DNA of 64,000 nucleotides from Phyllobacterium sp. OV277 (GCF_900104355.1 NZ_FNIY01000001.1:744001-808000); one strand, 5' to 3'; counted from the stretch's first letter, positions 1 through 12,612 are shown. A program made the numbers and translations. The notes: generated by a model not told the origin, from the letters alone.

Positions 1-1217
1 GACGTAACGCCCTCAATGGGGTCCTCACCTGCCGTATAGACAGGAGCAACGACAACCGTATCGGCATCGTTGAAACATGCTGCGAACTCATCAAACAGGC
101 TGGCAAGGCGGGTAAAACGATGCGGCTGCACGACAGCGATCACCCTGCCCTTGGCGGAATCGCGTGCTGCTTTCAGCACGGCCTTGATCTCAACCGGATG
201 GTGTCCGTAATCATCGAACACCTCGACACCCTTCCACGATCCCGTGTGGGTGAAGCGCCGCTTCACGCCACCAAAGGATGACAGACCTTTTTTGATATCA
301 TCAGCCGAAATACCGAGTTCATGCGCAACGGCAATCGCCGCCGTCGCATTGGACACATTGTGCTTGCCGGGCATTGGCAGGCGCAAGCCCTTGATTTCAG
401 TGGTCTCTCCGGTTTTGCGCTTTGATATCTGCACATCGAACAACGACGATGGGCCATCGACAACGAGATTGACGAAGCGCACATCGGCCTGCGGATTTTC
501 ACCATAGGTGATGACACGGCGGTCCTCGATGCGTGACACCAGCGATTGCACTTCCGGATGGTCAAGACACATCACGCCAAAGCCATAGAACGGTACGTTC
601 TCGACAAATTGGCGGAAGGCTTCGCGCACCCGGTCAAACGTGCCGTAATGATCGAGATGCTCAGGATCGATATTGGTGACAACTGCGACATCGGCAGGCA
701 GCTTCAAAAATGTGCCATCGCTCTCATCAGCTTCCACCACCATCCATTCACCGGCACCCATGCGGGCATTGGTGCCATAGGCATTGATGATGCCGCCATT
801 GATAACGGTCGGATCGAGATTGCCCGCATCGAGCAGGGTCGCGACCATGGATGTGGTTGTGGTCTTGCCATGGGTGCCGCCAATGGCAACGGCCTGACGG
901 AAGCGCATAAGCTCGGCCAGCATTTCGGCACGGCGGACAATCGGCAGAAGCTTTTCGCGCGCCGCAACAATTTCCGGATTGGTTTTCTTGATGGCAGTTG
1001 ACACCACGACAACCTCGGCATCGCCAAGATTATCAGCATTGTGCCCGACAAAAACCTCGATACCCTTCTCACGCAGACGCTGCACATTGGCGCTGTCTGC
1101 CTGATCGGAACCCTGAACCTTGTAGCCGAGATTATGCAGGACTTCGGCAATGCCGCTCATGCCGATACCGCCGATACCGATAAAATGAACAAGGCCGATG
1201 TTGAGCGGCATCTTCAT
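1..1217 (-). CDS. murC: UDP-N-acetylmuramate--L-alanine ligase MurC (3' end cut by window)
   Basis: Cytoplasmic ligase adding L-Ala to UDP-MurNAc, the first amino acid of the peptidoglycan stem peptide. Reading in from ATG at 1217 I see the Rossmann loop GIGGIGMSG near residue 15, the ATP loop GGTHGKTT near 115, then EADESDGTF and [11 protein letters not shown], all typical of MurC. About 405 of roughly 470 residues are present; no stop occurs before the left edge. The start codon overlaps the murG stop (ATGA), and a GGAG ribosome site lies inside the murG end. Last visible gene of the dcw cluster; murB, ddl, ftsQ, ftsA and ftsZ would be expected to the left but are not in view. Confidence 0.97.
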   Translation of the reverse strand, partial: MKMPLNIGLVHFIGIGGIGMSGIAEVLHNLGYKVQGSDQADSANVQRLREKGIEVFVGHNADNLGDAEVVVVSTAIKKTNPEIVAAREKLLPIVRRAEMLAELMRFRQAVAIGGTHGKTTTTSMVATLLDAGNLDPTVINGGIINAYGTNARMGAGEWMVVEADESDGTFLKLPADVAVVTNIDPEHLDHYGTFDRVREAFRQFVENVPFYGFGVMCLDHPEVQSLVSRIEDRRVITYGENPQADVRFVNLVVDGPSSLFDVQISKRKTGETTEIKGLRLPMPGKHNVSNATAAIAVAHELGISADDIKKGLSSFGGVKRRFTHTGSWKGVEVFDDYGHHPVEIKAVLKAARDSAKGRVIAVVQPHRFTRLASLFDEFAACFNDADTVVVAPVYTAGEDPIEGVT

Positions 1218-2341
1218 GGACGCACTCCTTTTTTAATTGCAGTCATGGATTGGCCTGTTGCAATAGCCTCTGTGACATCAGCAAGCAACCGTGCAGCATC
1301 AGGCTTGCCGGTCGAGCGGGCTTTATCCGCAATAAATGCCAATCGGGTCGGTTCATGCATGGCACTGCTCAGGATCGTGGCGATCCTTTCAGGCGAAAGC
1401 TCTGACTGCTTGATCACATCGGCGCCGCCTGCGGCCTGTAGCGCAGCAGCGTTGGCCGCCTGATCATGATCAAGCGCATGGGGGAAAGGCACCAGAATGG
1501 CCGGACGGCCAATGGCAGCGATTTCCGAGACGGTCGATGCGCCGGAGCGCGACATGACGAAATGCGCATCTGCCATCCGGCGCGGCATATCCTTGAAAAA
1601 CGGCGCGACATCCGCCTTCACACCCATGGCCTGATAGGCGGCACGCACCTGCGCTTCATCCTCGGCCCGCGCCTGTTGTGTGAGCACAAGACGAGCGCGG
1701 TCATCAGGCGACAAAAGCTTTATCGCTGCGGGAATGGCCTCGGAAAAATACGAAGCGCCCTGACTGCCGCCGAACACCAGAAAATGAAACGGCTGATGCG
1801 CCTGTGAAGCTTTGTACGGCTTGCCGACTTCCGCCAAAACCGACGGGCGCACCGGATTACCCGTCACCACGATCTTGCCCGCATAGGGGCCTTCGCCCTG
1901 CGGCAGGAATCCGCCAGCAATGGCACTGACACGGCCAGCCAGCGCCTTGTTGGCACGGCCCATCACCGCGTTCTGCTCATGAATGAGTGTCGGAATTTTC
2001 AGGGCCGTTGCCGCATAGAGCGGCGGCAGGGTCGGATAACCGCCAAAGCCCGCAACGAGCTTGGGTTTCAGCCTCCGGAACAGTTTGCGCGAATCAAGAT
2101 TGCCCTGCCATAACGTCCAGAAGGTGCGGGCCAGCGAAATCGGGTTGCGCCCGCCAATGGTTGCCGAGCGCACCACATGGATTTCCTTGGCCGGGAAAGC
2201 ACCCGCAAAACGTTCCGCACGATCATCCGTCACCAGATGGATGTCCCAGCCACGTTCAATCAGTTCATGTGCCAGCGCTTCCGCCGGAAACAGATGACCA
2301 CCTGTGCCCCCGGCACATAAAACAATAATTCCTTTGGACAT
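1214..2341 (-). CDS. murG: Undecaprenyl-PP-MurNAc-pentapeptide GlcNAc transferase MurG
   Basis: Inner-membrane-associated GT28 enzyme that converts lipid I to lipid II. The N-terminus has [10 protein letters not shown], and the middle has [11 protein letters not shown] and the GGSQGA loop; the C-terminal half carries the UDP-GlcNAc site with [10 protein letters not shown]. About 375 residues, normal for the family. I chose ATG at 2341, which sits 7 bases past the ftsW stop; an in-frame TTG at 2347 would add two residues. No clear Shine-Dalgarno precedes it, so coupling to ftsW translation is likely. It overlaps murC by four bases. Confidence 0.97.
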   Translation of the reverse strand: MSKGIIVLCAGGTGGHLFPAEALAHELIERGWDIHLVTDDRAERFAGAFPAKEIHVVRSATIGGRNPISLARTFWTLWQGNLDSRKLFRRLKPKLVAGFGGYPTLPPLYAATALKIPTLIHEQNAVMGRANKALAGRVSAIAGGFLPQGEGPYAGKIVVTGNPVRPSVLAEVGKPYKASQAHQPFHFLVFGGSQGASYFSEAIPAAIKLLSPDDRARLVLTQQARAEDEAQVRAAYQAMGVKADVAPFFKDMPRRMADAHFVMSRSGASTVSEIAAIGRPAILVPFPHALDHDQAANAAALQAAGGADVIKQSELSPERIATILSSAMHEPTRLAFIADKARSTGKPDAARLLADVTEAIATGQSMTAIKKGVRP

Positions 2342-2348
2342 CGGCAAC

Positions 2349-3506
2349 TCAGACTGCGTTGGCCAGTGACGGCGTTTTCGAATTCGCCAGTGTTGCCGAG
2401 CGTCTTCCTTCCGGTCTTCTTCGTGTCAGGGCCAAAAGCAACCCTGTCGAGATTGCCACCGAAATCAGTGACGAACCACCGTAGGAAATGAACGGCAGCG
2501 TCATACCCTTCGCGGGCATCAGATGCAGATTAACCGACATATTGATGATCGACTGGAAGCCGAACAGGATCACAAGTCCGGATACGGCAAGGCGGGTGAA
2601 ATCCTCCCGCTCTTTCAGCGCGATCGACAGGCCGCGAACCACGATGAACGCGAAGATCAGAACGATTAGCAGGCAGAGCGCGATACCATATTCCTCAGCG
2701 GTCACCGAGAAGATGAAGTCCGTATGGCTATCGGGAATGATGCGCTTGATGGTGCCTTCGCCGGGACCCTGACCCAGCCAGCCGCCACGGATAATCGCTT
2801 CGCGTCCGGCATCCACCTGAAACGTATCGCCTTCGCCCGTCATGAAGCGGTCAATACGGCCCGCCACGTGCGGGAACACCGTATAGGCGCCGAAGAAACC
2901 CGCAACGCCAAGACCGCCGAGACTGACGATCCACAACCACGGCACGCCAGCCATGAAGAACATCGCGCCCCATGTAATCGCGGTCAAAATGGTCTGGCCA
3001 AGATCCGGCTGGGCCACCAGCAAAGCCGCGACCACACCAAACAGCACCATCGCGAAGAAATTGCCCGGAATATCCTTGCGCCGCTCATTTTCGGAAAACA
3101 GCCACGCACAGACAATCACAAAGGCGGGTTTCATGAACTCGGATGGCTGAATGGAGATACCGGCCAGCGATACCCAGCGCCGCGCACCCTTGACCTCAAT
3201 GCCGAAGAACAGGGCACCAACCATCGCGACCATCGAGATGCCAAGCAGAATAATGGCAAAGCGCCTGATGGTGCGCGGTGCCATGAACGACACCGCAAAC
3301 ATGACGACCACCGCAGGCACCATGAACATTGACTGGTGCTTGACGAAGTAAAAGCTCTCAAGGCCGATGCGCTCGGCAACGGCGGGGCTTGCAGCAAACG
3401 AAAGGAGGATGCCCAATCCCATCAGAGTGAGACAGGCGGCCAGCAGGAAACGGTCTATCGTCCACCACCAGTCAGCGACGGGTCCACGGTCAATGCGGCT
3501 TACCAT
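2349..3506 (-). CDS. ftsW: Lipid II polymerase / division SEDS protein FtsW
   Basis: SEDS-family integral membrane glycosyltransferase of the divisome that polymerises septal peptidoglycan with FtsI. 385 residues with about ten hydrophobic segments. The family signature near the C-terminus, [11 protein letters not shown], is present, as is QPDLGQ in the central region. Its position between murD and murG in the dcw cluster distinguishes it from RodA. Start ATG at 3506 overlaps the murD stop by one base (TAATG). The polar tail is short and rich in Arg and Ser. Confidence 0.96.
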   Translation of the reverse strand: MVSRIDRGPVADWWWTIDRFLLAACLTLMGLGILLSFAASPAVAERIGLESFYFVKHQSMFMVPAVVVMFAVSFMAPRTIRRFAIILLGISMVAMVGALFFGIEVKGARRWVSLAGISIQPSEFMKPAFVIVCAWLFSENERRKDIPGNFFAMVLFGVVAALLVAQPDLGQTILTAITWGAMFFMAGVPWLWIVSLGGLGVAGFFGAYTVFPHVAGRIDRFMTGEGDTFQVDAGREAIIRGGWLGQGPGEGTIKRIIPDSHTDFIFSVTAEEYGIALCLLIVLIFAFIVVRGLSIALKEREDFTRLAVSGLVILFGFQSIINMSVNLHLMPAKGMTLPFISYGGSSLISVAISTGLLLALTRRRPEGRRSATLANSKTPSLANAV

Positions 3507-4906
3507 TAGTTTGCCCCTTCAATCGGTGATGCGCCCGCAAGCGCCAGCACGGCGGAGCGGAATGCCTCGCCGCGTTTCTCGAAATTCTGAAACTGGTCAA
3601 AACTGGCACAGGCGGGCGACAGCAGAACCACAGCTTCCTGCGCCCCGTCACCGGCTGCATCCCGCGCGGCGTGTTCCACCGCAGCGTTGATTGTGCCTGA
3701 AATCTCGTAGGGTGCCGCCTCGCCCAGTGTTGCGGCAAATTGCGGCGCAGCTTCGCCAATCAGATAGGCCTTGGCGATGCGTGGGAAAAAGCCTGACAAC
3801 GAGGCAATGCCGCCTTCCTTGGGCAGGCCACCGGCAATCCAGTAGATACGCGGGAAAGAGGACAGCGCAGGGGCCGCCGCTTCCGCATTGGTCGCCTTGG
3901 AATCATTGACAAACAGCGTTTTGCCCTGCCGTGCCACCTGCTCCATGCGGTGCGCGAGGCCGGGAAAGGTTTTGAGGCCCGCATTGATCTCATCAACAGA
4001 CAGACCGACGCAGCAGCAGGCGGCAAAGGCGGCCAGCGCGTTCTGGGCATTGTGTTCCCCGCGCAGCGAGCCGATGCCCTGCAGCGAGGCGACAGCGGTC
4101 CGCGTGCCATTCTCGGCCAGATAAAGCGTGGAACCTTCGGCGAAATAACCGTTCTGAATGGGCAGGCGCTTGGAGATGCGGATCACCCGCTTGCCCGCGC
4201 GTTCCAGCCGGTCGGCAATCGCCGCGCAGAAACTGTCATCAACACCGACAATCGCCGTATCGCTACCCGCCACCAGACGTTCCTTGATCTCGGCATAGTG
4301 CTGCATGGTGCCGTGACGGTCGAGATGATCCGGTGTCAGGTTCAAAAGGATACCGGCAGTCGGATTGATCGAAGGTGCAAGGTCGATCTGATAGGATGAG
4401 CATTCAACCACATAGTGGCGGCCATCGACAGGTGGCTCCAGCGTCATCACAGCCGTGCCGATATTGCCGCCAAGCTGCATATCACGGCCCGACGCCTTGA
4501 TGATATGGGCGATCAGTGCAGTTGTTGTCGATTTGCCATTGGTGCCGGTGATTGCAATGAAGGGGCTATTTTTACCGGCCAGATTGCACTCACGCACAAA
4601 AAGCTCGACATCCCCGATGATTTCCACGCCCGCAGCGCGGGCCAGATCCACCGTCCAGTGCGGACGCGGGTGGGTGAGTGGCACGCCCGGGGACAAGACA
4701 AAGGACGAGAACAGTTTCCAGTCAACGAGCCGCAGGTCGGCGGTTTCGATACCAGCGGTTTGAGCCCGTGCAACGCTATCCGGATTATCGTCCCAGGCGA
4801 TGACTTTCGCACCGCCAGCGGCAATTGCCTTGGCCGTCGCAATGCCCGAACCGCCGAGCCCGAAGAGCGCGACAGTTCTATCCTTCATGGAGTGGGCGGC
4901 GATCAT
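3506..4906 (-). CDS. murD: UDP-N-acetylmuramoyl-L-alanine--D-glutamate ligase MurD
   Basis: Cytoplasmic Mur ligase adding D-Glu to UDP-MurNAc-L-Ala. It has the N-terminal FGLGGSG nucleotide-binding turn, the ATP loop GTNGKST near residue 120, [11 protein letters not shown], and FVNDSKATN in the C-terminal region. 466 residues, normal. ATG at 4906 lies 10 bases after the mraY stop; a second ATG at 4888 is possible, but alphaproteobacterial MurD proteins usually carry a few residues before this turn. The stop overlaps ftsW. Confidence 0.96.
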   Translation of the reverse strand: MIAAHSMKDRTVALFGLGGSGIATAKAIAAGGAKVIAWDDNPDSVARAQTAGIETADLRLVDWKLFSSFVLSPGVPLTHPRPHWTVDLARAAGVEIIGDVELFVRECNLAGKNSPFIAITGTNGKSTTTALIAHIIKASGRDMQLGGNIGTAVMTLEPPVDGRHYVVECSSYQIDLAPSINPTAGILLNLTPDHLDRHGTMQHYAEIKERLVAGSDTAIVGVDDSFCAAIADRLERAGKRVIRISKRLPIQNGYFAEGSTLYLAENGTRTAVASLQGIGSLRGEHNAQNALAAFAACCCVGLSVDEINAGLKTFPGLAHRMEQVARQGKTLFVNDSKATNAEAAAPALSSFPRIYWIAGGLPKEGGIASLSGFFPRIAKAYLIGEAAPQFAATLGEAAPYEISGTINAAVEHAARDAAGDGAQEAVVLLSPACASFDQFQNFEKRGEAFRSAVLALAGASPIEGAN

Positions 4907-4916
4907 GCAACTGGCC

Positions 4917-5999
4917 TTATCTGAGCTTGAGAGTGGAAAGGCCGATCAGCGCGAGAATGACGGCGATGATCCAGAAACGGATAACCACCTGGCTCTCGGT
5001 CCAGCCCTTCTTTTCGAAATGGTGATGGATTGGCGCCATCAGGAACACGCGCTTGCCTGTGAGCTTGAATGATGTGACCTGAATGATCACTGACATGGCT
5101 TCCATAACAAAGACGCCGCCGATGATGGCAAGAACGATTTCGTGCTTTGTCGCAACGGCAACGGCACCGATCAGGCCGCCCAGCGCCAGCGATCCCGTAT
5201 CCCCCATGAAAATGGCGGCGGGCGGCGCGTTGAACCAGAGAAAGCCAAGACCAGCACCGATAACGGCACCCAGCACAACGGCAAGTTCACCCGTACCGGG
5301 CGTGAAGTGGATTTGCAGATAATCGGCAAAGATCGCGTTACCGGCGAGATAGGCAATCACCCCAAATGAGGCAGCTGCAATCATCACCGGAACCGTGGCA
5401 AGACCATCGAGGCCATCGGTGAAATTGACCGCATTGCCAGCGCCAACCATGACGAAGGCGGCGAAGGGAATGAAGAAAATGCCGAGATTAAGGATCAACT
5501 GCTTGGCGAAGGGGAAGGTCAGCGAGGAGGAGAAAGGTTCCTGCCCAACCTGCATGATGGCAAATCCGGCAAGTCCAGCGATCAGAAACTCGATACCGAG
5601 GCGCCCGCGTGCCGAAAAGCCCTTGAACGACTGTTTGCTGACTTTGAGATAATCATCATAAAAGCCGATGGCGCCAAAGCACACGGCAACCAGAAGAACG
5701 ATCCAGACATAGGGATTTGACCAGTTGGCCCACAGCAGAGACGAGACCAGAATGCCTGACATGATCATCAGGCCGCCCATGGTCGGCGTACCGGCTTTCT
5801 TGAAGTGGGTCTGCGGACCATCAGCACGAATTGGCTGCCCACGGCCCTGCCGCACACGCAGTGAGTCGATGATGCGCGGGCCAAACAGGAACACAATCAG
5901 CGCCGAAGTGATCAGCGCACCGCCGGTCCTGAACGTGATGTAGCGAAACACGTTCAGAAATTGGATATGTTCCGCCAGACCGGCCAGATAATAAAGCAT
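4917..5999 (-). CDS. mraY: Phospho-MurNAc-pentapeptide transferase MraY
   Basis: Polytopic inner membrane enzyme that transfers phospho-MurNAc-pentapeptide to undecaprenyl phosphate, making lipid I. 360 residues with about ten membrane segments. Diagnostic motifs are DDYLKV near 115, [10 protein letters not shown] near 195, [12 protein letters not shown] near 265 and the histidine motif [12 protein letters not shown] near 325, which together hold the catalytic aspartates and Mg site. Start ATG at 5999, 25 bases after murF. Confidence 0.98.
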   Translation of the reverse strand: MLYYLAGLAEHIQFLNVFRYITFRTGGALITSALIVFLFGPRIIDSLRVRQGRGQPIRADGPQTHFKKAGTPTMGGLMIMSGILVSSLLWANWSNPYVWIVLLVAVCFGAIGFYDDYLKVSKQSFKGFSARGRLGIEFLIAGLAGFAIMQVGQEPFSSSLTFPFAKQLILNLGIFFIPFAAFVMVGAGNAVNFTDGLDGLATVPVMIAAASFGVIAYLAGNAIFADYLQIHFTPGTGELAVVLGAVIGAGLGFLWFNAPPAAIFMGDTGSLALGGLIGAVAVATKHEIVLAIIGGVFVMEAMSVIIQVTSFKLTGKRVFLMAPIHHHFEKKGWTESQVVIRFWIIAVILALIGLSTLKLR

Positions 6000-6024
6000 G
6001 TACTATGTCCCCATCCCCGTAGGC

Positions 6025-7458
6025 TCACTCGGCTGGACCGACGGGCTCCACGGTGTTGTACTTCTGTAGAATTGCCTTCACGATCCTGGCGAACCCGGTT
6101 CCCTTCGATGATTTGATCATGATCACATCACCGGCCCTGATCGTGCTCAGCAGATTTGACTGCAATTCGTCGACGCTCTGCCTGTATTCGGCATGGATTT
6201 CAACCGGCAAGGCCGCTTTTAACGCCGCCATTTCGGGTCCACCGAGGAAAACCATGTTGATATGATTGGCCGCAATCACCGGCGCCAGCTCCGCATGGAG
6301 TTTTGGTGCCTGCTTGCCAAGCTCCAGCATGTCGCCGAGAACGGCAATACGGCGGCCCCTGCCCGTCGGCACGGCAGCGGCAAGAAGCTCGATGGCCGCA
6401 TGCATCGATGCAGGATTGGCATTGTAGCTCTCATCGATCAGCGTGAATGTACCCCGGCCGATCTCCAGCGTGTGGCGGGCGCCGCGGCCACTATCAGGTT
6501 TCAGCGATGCCAGTGCCAGCGTGACTTTTGTCATGTCAGCACCGGTCAGATGCGCAGCGCCCAGCACCGCCAGAACATTCTGCACGATGTGCCTGCCCGG
6601 AGCGCCGACCTTGACCACAACCTCGGAACCGGCAAGGCGCGCCGTCATGCAGGAGCATTCGCCATGCAGTTTCAGCGCGCGCAGGCGATAATCGGCACGG
6701 GCATTTTCGCCAAAGGTCTTGATATGCTCAACGCCCGCATCCACCGCCAGCTTCTCCAGAAGCTTGTAATGCTTGTCATCGCGATTGAGCAGGGCATAGC
6801 CGCCGGGCACAAGTCCTTCAAAAATCTCGGCTTTTGCCGTTGCAATTTCCTGCAAATTCTTGAAATGGCCAAGATGCGCCGGGGCGATCAGCGTGATGAT
6901 CGCCACATGCGGGCGCACCATTTTTACCAGCGGTCTAATCTCGTCCGCATGGTTCATACCGATTTCAAAGACGCCGTAATCTGTATCCTCGGGCATGCGC
7001 GCAAGGGTCAGCGGCACGCCCCAATGATTGTTGAACGAGGCAACCGACGCATGCACATTGCCCGCATTGGCAAGCACATGCCGCAGCGCTTCCTTGGTGG
7101 TTGTCTTGCCAACGGAACCCGTCACCGCAATGATCTGTGCATGGGAACGCTCGCGCGCCGCCAGCCCAAGCCGTGTCATGGCCGCCAGCACATCGTCAAC
7201 CACGATCATCGGGGTTTTCAGCTTGCCCAGCGCCGGAAGCTTCACTTCTGCAACCACCAGAAGCGCGGCACCTGCGGCAACCGCTGCGGTTGCATAATCA
7301 TGACCATCAAGTGCATCGCCTTTGATGGCAAAGAACGCCTCACCCTTGCGCAGGGTTCGTGTATCGATGGAAATCCCGGTGATGCCTTCGGGCAGCGTGC
7401 CAACCGGCCTGCCGTTCATGGCCTCGATCATCGCTTCCGAGGTCCAGAGCAAACTCAT
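6025..7458 (-). CDS. murF: UDP-MurNAc-tripeptide--D-Ala-D-Ala ligase MurF
   Basis: Cytoplasmic Mur ligase that adds the D-Ala-D-Ala dipeptide, completing the pentapeptide precursor. It shows the MurF N-terminal domain ([18 protein letters not shown]), the ATP loop [11 protein letters not shown] near 113, [11 protein letters not shown], and [10 protein letters not shown] near 325, a MurF hallmark. 477 residues, normal. The start overlaps the murE stop (ATGA), which indicates translational coupling. Confidence 0.97.
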   Translation of the reverse strand: MSLLWTSEAMIEAMNGRPVGTLPEGITGISIDTRTLRKGEAFFAIKGDALDGHDYATAAVAAGAALLVVAEVKLPALGKLKTPMIVVDDVLAAMTRLGLAARERSHAQIIAVTGSVGKTTTKEALRHVLANAGNVHASVASFNNHWGVPLTLARMPEDTDYGVFEIGMNHADEIRPLVKMVRPHVAIITLIAPAHLGHFKNLQEIATAKAEIFEGLVPGGYALLNRDDKHYKLLEKLAVDAGVEHIKTFGENARADYRLRALKLHGECSCMTARLAGSEVVVKVGAPGRHIVQNVLAVLGAAHLTGADMTKVTLALASLKPDSGRGARHTLEIGRGTFTLIDESYNANPASMHAAIELLAAAVPTGRGRRIAVLGDMLELGKQAPKLHAELAPVIAANHINMVFLGGPEMAALKAALPVEIHAEYRQSVDELQSNLLSTIRAGDVIMIKSSKGTGFARIVKAILQKYNTVEPVGPAE

Positions 7459-8945
7459 GAGTTATGCTCCCCGGCAAGACGATCCTTGAGGGCCTGCGCC
7501 ACTTCCGTGTGATCGGAGAATGGCAGGACGACATCGCCGACGGTCTGGCCTTCTTCATGGCCCTTGCCCGCAACGATCAGCGTATCGCCTGACTTCATCA
7601 TGGCGACAGCGGCGCGAATGGCTTCGCGGCGATCACCAATCTCCTGCGCACCGGGAGCCGCAGCCAGAATTTCGGCGCGGATTGTGGCCGCAACTTCCGA
7701 GCGCGGGTTGTCATCAGTCACGATGACAACATCGGCAAGGCGAGTGGCGATTTCGCCCATCATCGGCCGCTTGCCCTTGTCGCGATCACCGCCGCAACCG
7801 AACACCACGATCACCCGACCCGTCGTGAAGGGGCGCACCGACGTCAGCACGTTTTCCATGGCATCAGGCTTGTGCGCATAATCAACATAGGCAGGTGCGC
7901 CCTCTTCCGTCGCACCAACAAGATCAAGCCGTCCCGGAGCACCCTTCAGCCGTTCAAGACCACGCATGGCAGCAGCGGCTGGAACGCCTGTTGCAATAGC
8001 GAGACCCGCAGCAACAAGGCCATTGGCCACCTGAAAATCACCCGCAAGCGGCAAGGTGATCTCGAAAATCTCACCTGCAATCTGTACTTCGACATGCTGG
8101 CGGAAACGCTCATGTTCAACGCGTTTCAACGTGATGAACTCGCCCTTGCGGCCAACGGTCAGGACCTTGCAACCCGCTTCAGTGGCAGCCGCAATGGTTG
8201 GCTTGGAAAACGGATCGTCGGCAAAAATAACAGCTGGCGCGCCCTTGGGCAGAAGGTCAGTGAACAGCCGCAGCTTGGCGGCGTGATATTCTTCGACCGT
8301 CGGGTGGTAATCCATATGGTCGCGGCCAAGATTGGTAAAAGCACCGGCTGTCAGCTTCACACCGTCAAGGCGGCGTTGATCAAGACCATGGGATGAGGCT
8401 TCCATGGCAGCGTGAGTTACGCCCTCTTCAACCAGTTCGCTCAAAAGCTTGTGCAATTCGACAGGATCTGGCGTTGTGAGAGAGCCATAATCATTGCGCG
8501 TTGGCGAAACCACGCCTGTCGTTCCGATACTGGCGGAGGCGAAACCGGCACCCGCCCAAATCTGGCGCGTAAAGGAAGCAACCGACGTCTTGCCACTGGT
8601 GCCTGTTATGGCAACCATCACATCGGGTTGAACCCGGTAAAAGCTGGCAGCAGCCAGAGCGAGCGCGCGGCGCGGATCGTCCACATAGATAATCGGTGCA
8701 GAAACATTGCTCAGCTTGGACCCGCTGGCAGCCACAATGATCGCCGCGCCGCGCTTTGCTGCGTCGGCGGCATAAACACTGCCGTCAGCTTTCGATCCCT
8801 TGAGCGCCGCAAAAAGGAAACCCGGCTTGATCTGCCGGGAATCCGAAGTCAGGCCAGTAATCTCCGTATCCCCGAATTCGGAGATCGCCAGGGCAGGTAT
8901 GCCGTTCAAATCTTTCAGTTTCATGACCGAATCTGCTTTACTCAT
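7455..8945 (-). CDS. murE: UDP-MurNAc-L-Ala-D-Glu--meso-DAP ligase MurE
   Basis: Cytoplasmic ligase adding the third residue of the stem peptide. It has [11 protein letters not shown] (ATP loop), [23 protein letters not shown] and, in the C-terminal domain, DDNPRSE; the DNPR signature marks meso-diaminopimelate rather than lysine specificity. About 496 residues. The start is uncertain: ATG at 8945 overlaps the ftsI end by 8 bases, while ATG at 8924 (MKLKDLNG) lies 13 bases after the ftsI stop. Neither has a strong Shine-Dalgarno. Confidence 0.95.
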   Translation of the reverse strand: MSKADSVMKLKDLNGIPALAISEFGDTEITGLTSDSRQIKPGFLFAALKGSKADGSVYAADAAKRGAAIIVAASGSKLSNVSAPIIYVDDPRRALALAAASFYRVQPDVMVAITGTSGKTSVASFTRQIWAGAGFASASIGTTGVVSPTRNDYGSLTTPDPVELHKLLSELVEEGVTHAAMEASSHGLDQRRLDGVKLTAGAFTNLGRDHMDYHPTVEEYHAAKLRLFTDLLPKGAPAVIFADDPFSKPTIAAATEAGCKVLTVGRKGEFITLKRVEHERFRQHVEVQIAGEIFEITLPLAGDFQVANGLVAAGLAIATGVPAAAAMRGLERLKGAPGRLDLVGATEEGAPAYVDYAHKPDAMENVLTSVRPFTTGRVIVVFGCGGDRDKGKRPMMGEIATRLADVVIVTDDNPRSEVAATIRAEILAAAPGAQEIGDRREAIRAAVAMMKSGDTLIVAGKGHEEGQTVGDVVLPFSDHTEVAQALKDRLAGEHNS

Positions 8946-10662
8946 CACTGTCGTAGGAAACCTGCAATGGCGTTACTTGTTGGCCGAAATCGGGCTTTAC
9001 CCCCAGAAATGACGCTGAACGGCGGATAATTTCGGCCACCATGGGCGCCGCATTGTAGGCCGCGATACCGCTGCTCTGCCCCTCGGCAGGCTTTGGTTCA
9101 TCGATAATCGTCAGGACAACATATTCAGGTTTTTCAATCGGGAACGCTGCCACGAAGGCATTGAACCGCAGATCCTTGGCGTAGCGGCCATTGACAACCT
9201 TATCGGCTGTACCCGTCTTGCCGCCGACGCGATAACCTTTGACGTTGGCGTTACGGCCTGAACCTGTATCGCCATTGAGCTTGTACAAATAGCGCATATC
9301 ATCGCTGGTTTTCGGCTTGATGACCTGTTCGGCCATCGACTGCGCCTGTTCAAGTGTGCGGGGCAGGAATGTTGGCTCGATCAGCTTGCCGCCATTGACC
9401 AGCGCTGCAGCACCGACAGCCGTTTGCAGCGGCGTTGTCGCCATGCCGTGACCGAAGGAGATCGTGATCGAATTCACCTTCTTCCACACTTTTGGCGAAT
9501 ATGGCCGGGCGATTTCGGGCAGTTCCGTCTTCATCGGATCAAGCAGACCAAGGCGCGTCAGGAATGCCCGGTGATTTTCAATGCCGACAGCATCGGCTTC
9601 ACGCGCCGAACCGATATTCGATGAGAATACAAAGACTTCAGGCAGGGTCAGTACGCGCGCCTTGCCGTGGAAATCGTGGATCGTCTGGCGGCCAATAGTG
9701 ATCGGGCGCGTCGCATCATAGGTGGTGTTGAGCGTCGCGCCATGATCGAGCGACATGGCCGTGGTGAAACTCTTGATTGTCGAGCCCATTTCATAAAGAC
9801 CCGCCGACATGCGGTTCAGATGGTCCTTGTCGAGCGCGTTGAACGGATTGTTCGGATCAAAATCCGGCGCCGAGGCCATGGCCATGACTTCGCCGGTGTT
9901 GACGTTGAGAACAACAGCACCCGCCGCAATGGCACGGTATTTCTGCATCGCGGTGACGACGACATCGCGCACGACGTGCTGCACGCGCAGATCGATCGAC
10001 AGGCGCACGGGTTCCAGCGAACGGCCATCGGCAAGTCCGACATCGCGCAGATCAGTCAGGCCCTGCCCATCGATATATTTCTCCATACCGGCAATACCCT
10101 GATTGTCGATATTGACGAGGCCAAGAATGTGTGAGGCCGTTGGACCACCCGGATAAAAGCGCGACTTTTCCGTGCGGAAGCCAATGCCGGGAATGCCGAG
10201 TGCCATGATCTGGCTTTTCTGCTGCGGTGTCAGACCGCGCTTGAGCCACGCAAAACCGGCTCCACTTTTCAGGCGGGCATAGGTTTGTTCGAAGTTAAGA
10301 TCGGGCAGAACCGTCGAGAGCAGTTCATAGGCTTCGTCAGGATCAATGATCTTGCGCGGTTCAGCATAGAGCGATGCGGTCTTGATATCGGTTGCCAGCA
10401 CTTCGCCATTGCGGTCAAGAATATCCGGGCGCGAGGCAAGGACGGTACCGGTCGGGCCGTTATAACCCGTCGTGTCTTCCTGCATGCCGTAGAAAATCAG
10501 CCGTCCGCCGATGACACCATAAATGCCGACAAAGCACATCATAGCCATCATCACACGGTTGCGCGCGCGATTGCCCGACTTTTTCTTCTTCGCATCCAGT
10601 TCGAATGCCGGGACTGTTCCGTTTTCCAGTTGCGCTGTTTTGCGTTTGATCCAGATCGCCAT
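8938..10662 (-). CDS. ftsI: Septal peptidoglycan transpeptidase FtsI (PBP3)
   Basis: Class B penicillin-binding protein that crosslinks septal peptidoglycan in the periplasm, partner of FtsW. A basic cytoplasmic tail is followed by one membrane anchor near residues 38-58, then the pedestal domain and the transpeptidase domain. Active-site motifs are visible: STIK near 294, SSN near 347 and KTGT near 472. About 574 residues. I chose ATG at 10662, one base after the ftsL stop (TAA); a longer reading from 10692 would run back 29 bases into ftsL and looks unnecessary. Confidence 0.96.
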   Translation of the reverse strand: MAIWIKRKTAQLENGTVPAFELDAKKKKSGNRARNRVMMAMMCFVGIYGVIGGRLIFYGMQEDTTGYNGPTGTVLASRPDILDRNGEVLATDIKTASLYAEPRKIIDPDEAYELLSTVLPDLNFEQTYARLKSGAGFAWLKRGLTPQQKSQIMALGIPGIGFRTEKSRFYPGGPTASHILGLVNIDNQGIAGMEKYIDGQGLTDLRDVGLADGRSLEPVRLSIDLRVQHVVRDVVVTAMQKYRAIAAGAVVLNVNTGEVMAMASAPDFDPNNPFNALDKDHLNRMSAGLYEMGSTIKSFTTAMSLDHGATLNTTYDATRPITIGRQTIHDFHGKARVLTLPEVFVFSSNIGSAREADAVGIENHRAFLTRLGLLDPMKTELPEIARPYSPKVWKKVNSITISFGHGMATTPLQTAVGAAALVNGGKLIEPTFLPRTLEQAQSMAEQVIKPKTSDDMRYLYKLNGDTGSGRNANVKGYRVGGKTGTADKVVNGRYAKDLRFNAFVAAFPIEKPEYVVLTIIDEPKPAEGQSSGIAAYNAAPMVAEIIRRSASFLGVKPDFGQQVTPLQVSYDSDE

Positions 10663-10663
10663 G

Positions 10664-11101
10664 TTAATGCGCAGCTCCCTTTGGCTTTGCACCAGGAACG
10701 CCAGCCGCAGGCTTGCTCACGCTGCCTGTCTTGATCGCATCGGTCTTTTTGATTGCATGTCCCGCATCTGCCTCGGTGATGAGGTTGGCAACATCATCGA
10801 TCTTTTCAGCCGCTGGCTTGGCTCTGGGGATTTCATTGAGGTTGGCGATCTGCTGCGCTTCAACCGGCTGCAGGTTCAGCTGGCCCTGAAAGGAGGCGAC
10901 AAGCTTCTGCAAACGGCTTGGCTGGGTGAGCAGGCTCCAATCGGCTTTCAAAAGATCAATCGTATCTTTCTCATCGGCGATCATACGCTCGATCTTGTGG
11001 ACTTCCGTCATCTGCTTTTCAGCATCATGCTTGATTTTATACGTTATGCCCGCAGCTGCGATCATCAGCCCGATCAATATGATGTCGAAGGTGCGCAGCA
11101 T
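10664..11101 (-). CDS. ftsL: Cell division protein FtsL
   Basis: Small bitopic divisome protein expected to work with FtsB and FtsQ to activate FtsWI. 145 residues: one membrane segment at about 4-21 (TFDIILIGLMIAAAGITY), then a heptad-like stretch, then a low-complexity Ala/Lys/Pro tail. FtsL proteins are poorly conserved; the call rests on length, topology and position between rsmH and ftsI. Start ATG is 3 bases after the rsmH stop. Confidence 0.88.
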   Translation of the reverse strand: MLRTFDIILIGLMIAAAGITYKIKHDAEKQMTEVHKIERMIADEKDTIDLLKADWSLLTQPSRLQKLVASFQGQLNLQPVEAQQIANLNEIPRAKPAAEKIDDVANLITEADAGHAIKKTDAIKTGSVSKPAAGVPGAKPKGAAH

Positions 11102-11104
11102 GGA

Positions 11105-12112
11105 TCAGCTCCTCGCCGTTTCATGAAAATGCGGAAGATTGGGCAGGCCATAGATCGAATGATCTTCAGCAAGCGGCGGATTTTCGGTACGGATAGCAGC
11201 GCGCAGCTTGGCCGAGCGTGCCCGCGGATTGCTTTCGGTCTCGGCATCGCCGGGTGCGACAACGCCTTTGCCAATGAGCGCGAAGCTCGCCAGCCGCACA
11301 TGTGCCTGCGGCAGGTGGCGCGAGCCGCCGCTTGAACCGGCGCGATCATTGAAGAAACGCTTGACGATACGGTCTTCCAGCGAATGAAAGGTCACGACAA
11401 CCAGACGACCGCCCGGCTTCAGCGCCCGTTCAGCCGCATGCAGGGCGCGGACAAGTTCGCCAAGCTCGTCATTGACGAAAATACGCAGCGCCTGAAACAC
11501 CCGCGTTGCCGGATGAATCGGAATTTTTGGATTGCGTCCGACCAATGCTTCGATGGCGTTGGCAAGGTCACGCGTGCGGTGGAAAGGCTCGGTGGCGCGG
11601 CGCTTTTCAATCATGCGCGCGATACGGCCCGCATGGCGCTCTTCGCCAAGGAAATTAAAAATGCGGGCAAGATCACCGGTTTTCAGGCGATTGACCACAT
11701 CGGCAGCACTTGGACCAGAACTCGACATGCGCATATCGAGCGGACCGTCCTTCTGGAAGGAAAAGCCGCGCTCCGCCTCATCGATCTGCATGGAAGACAC
11801 GCCGATATCGAGCACGATTCCATCAGGGGCACCAAGCAGTGCGACCTGATCGAGCGTCGAGAATGTCCCCTGTACCAGCGTGAGACGTCCCGCATGGGCT
11901 TTTTCCAAAGCCCGCCCGGCTTCAATGGCTGACGGGTCGCGGTCGATTGCCGTAACCGAGGCACCGGTTTCGAGAATACGCGTTGTATAGCCGCCAGCGC
12001 CGAATGTACCATCAATGATCAACTGACCCGGACCGGGTTTCAGCGCAGCAATGACTTCATCGAGCAGGACCGGTATATGGCGCGTATTATCCTGACCGCC
12101 TGCACCTGCCAT
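11105..12112 (-). CDS. rsmH: 16S rRNA (cytosine1402-N4)-methyltransferase RsmH
   Basis: SAM-dependent enzyme (formerly MraW) that methylates C1402 of 16S rRNA in the P site. The N-terminus [13 protein letters not shown] and [12 protein letters not shown] form the SAM site; [12 protein letters not shown] and the C-terminal [16 protein letters not shown] are family signatures. 335 residues, normal. ATG at 12112 overlaps the mraZ stop by one base (TAATG). The same frame stays open upstream to 12754, but that extension runs over mraZ in another frame and is not coding. Confidence 0.97.
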   Translation of the reverse strand: MAGAGGQDNTRHIPVLLDEVIAALKPGPGQLIIDGTFGAGGYTTRILETGASVTAIDRDPSAIEAGRALEKAHAGRLTLVQGTFSTLDQVALLGAPDGIVLDIGVSSMQIDEAERGFSFQKDGPLDMRMSSSGPSAADVVNRLKTGDLARIFNFLGEERHAGRIARMIEKRRATEPFHRTRDLANAIEALVGRNPKIPIHPATRVFQALRIFVNDELGELVRALHAAERALKPGGRLVVVTFHSLEDRIVKRFFNDRAGSSGGSRHLPQAHVRLASFALIGKGVVAPGDAETESNPRARSAKLRAAIRTENPPLAEDHSIYGLPNLPHFHETARS

Positions 12113-12567
12113 TATCCGTTTCCTGTCTGATTTTCCTGAAGACGCCGTTGCATCAGGCGTTGACGAACCTTTGCCCGATGCGCTTCGAACTGATCCGGCT
12201 GCCACATCTGAAAATGCGTGTTCGCCCCCGCAAAGGTCACATCCCCGGTAATGCCCGTATGCTCGCGCAGAAAGTCCGTCACCGTGATGCGGCCATCCGC
12301 GTCCAGTTTCAGAAAACCGCCATCCGCGTGCAGATAAAAAGACATATCGTCCGCCATCTCGGCGAAGGGGTCCTCGTTCTCCAGCCGCTTGTCGAAGCGT
12401 GTCAGCAGATCCGGCCCGCCCGCATCGAGGGCAGGAAGGTGCAGCGAGCGCAGCGCGTAGAGTTCCGTATGGCCGGCCTGCTGGATGATCGAACGAAAGT
12501 GCGCCGGCACGGATACCCGCCCCTTCGCATCGATCTTGTTCGTCACATGTCCAAGGAACCGGTTCAA
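12112..12567 (-). CDS. mraZ: Transcriptional regulator MraZ
   Basis: SpoVT/AbrB-fold protein that forms ring oligomers, binds the dcw promoter and represses the cluster. 151 residues with two MraZ repeats: the first holds [13 protein letters not shown] (about 14-26), the second [18 protein letters not shown] (about 88-105). First gene of the cluster. The start is TTG at 12567; no ATG or GTG gives a full-length first domain, and the known family N-terminus (MNRFL...) matches TTG-AAC-CGG. Three GGGG boxes 46-71 bases upstream are the likely autoregulatory site. Confidence 0.93.
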   Translation of the reverse strand: MNRFLGHVTNKIDAKGRVSVPAHFRSIIQQAGHTELYALRSLHLPALDAGGPDLLTRFDKRLENEDPFAEMADDMSFYLHADGGFLKLDADGRITVTDFLREHTGITGDVTFAGANTHFQMWQPDQFEAHRAKVRQRLMQRRLQENQTGNG

Positions 12568-12612
12568 AACGCAACACCGCCGTTTCCGCCGCGAGGGCCT
12601 GTTTCATTTCTA

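Noticed and set aside
6262-7512. 416-residue plus-strand frame opposite murF
   Set aside because: Antisense shadow of murF; no domain, and composition typical of reversed coding sequence.
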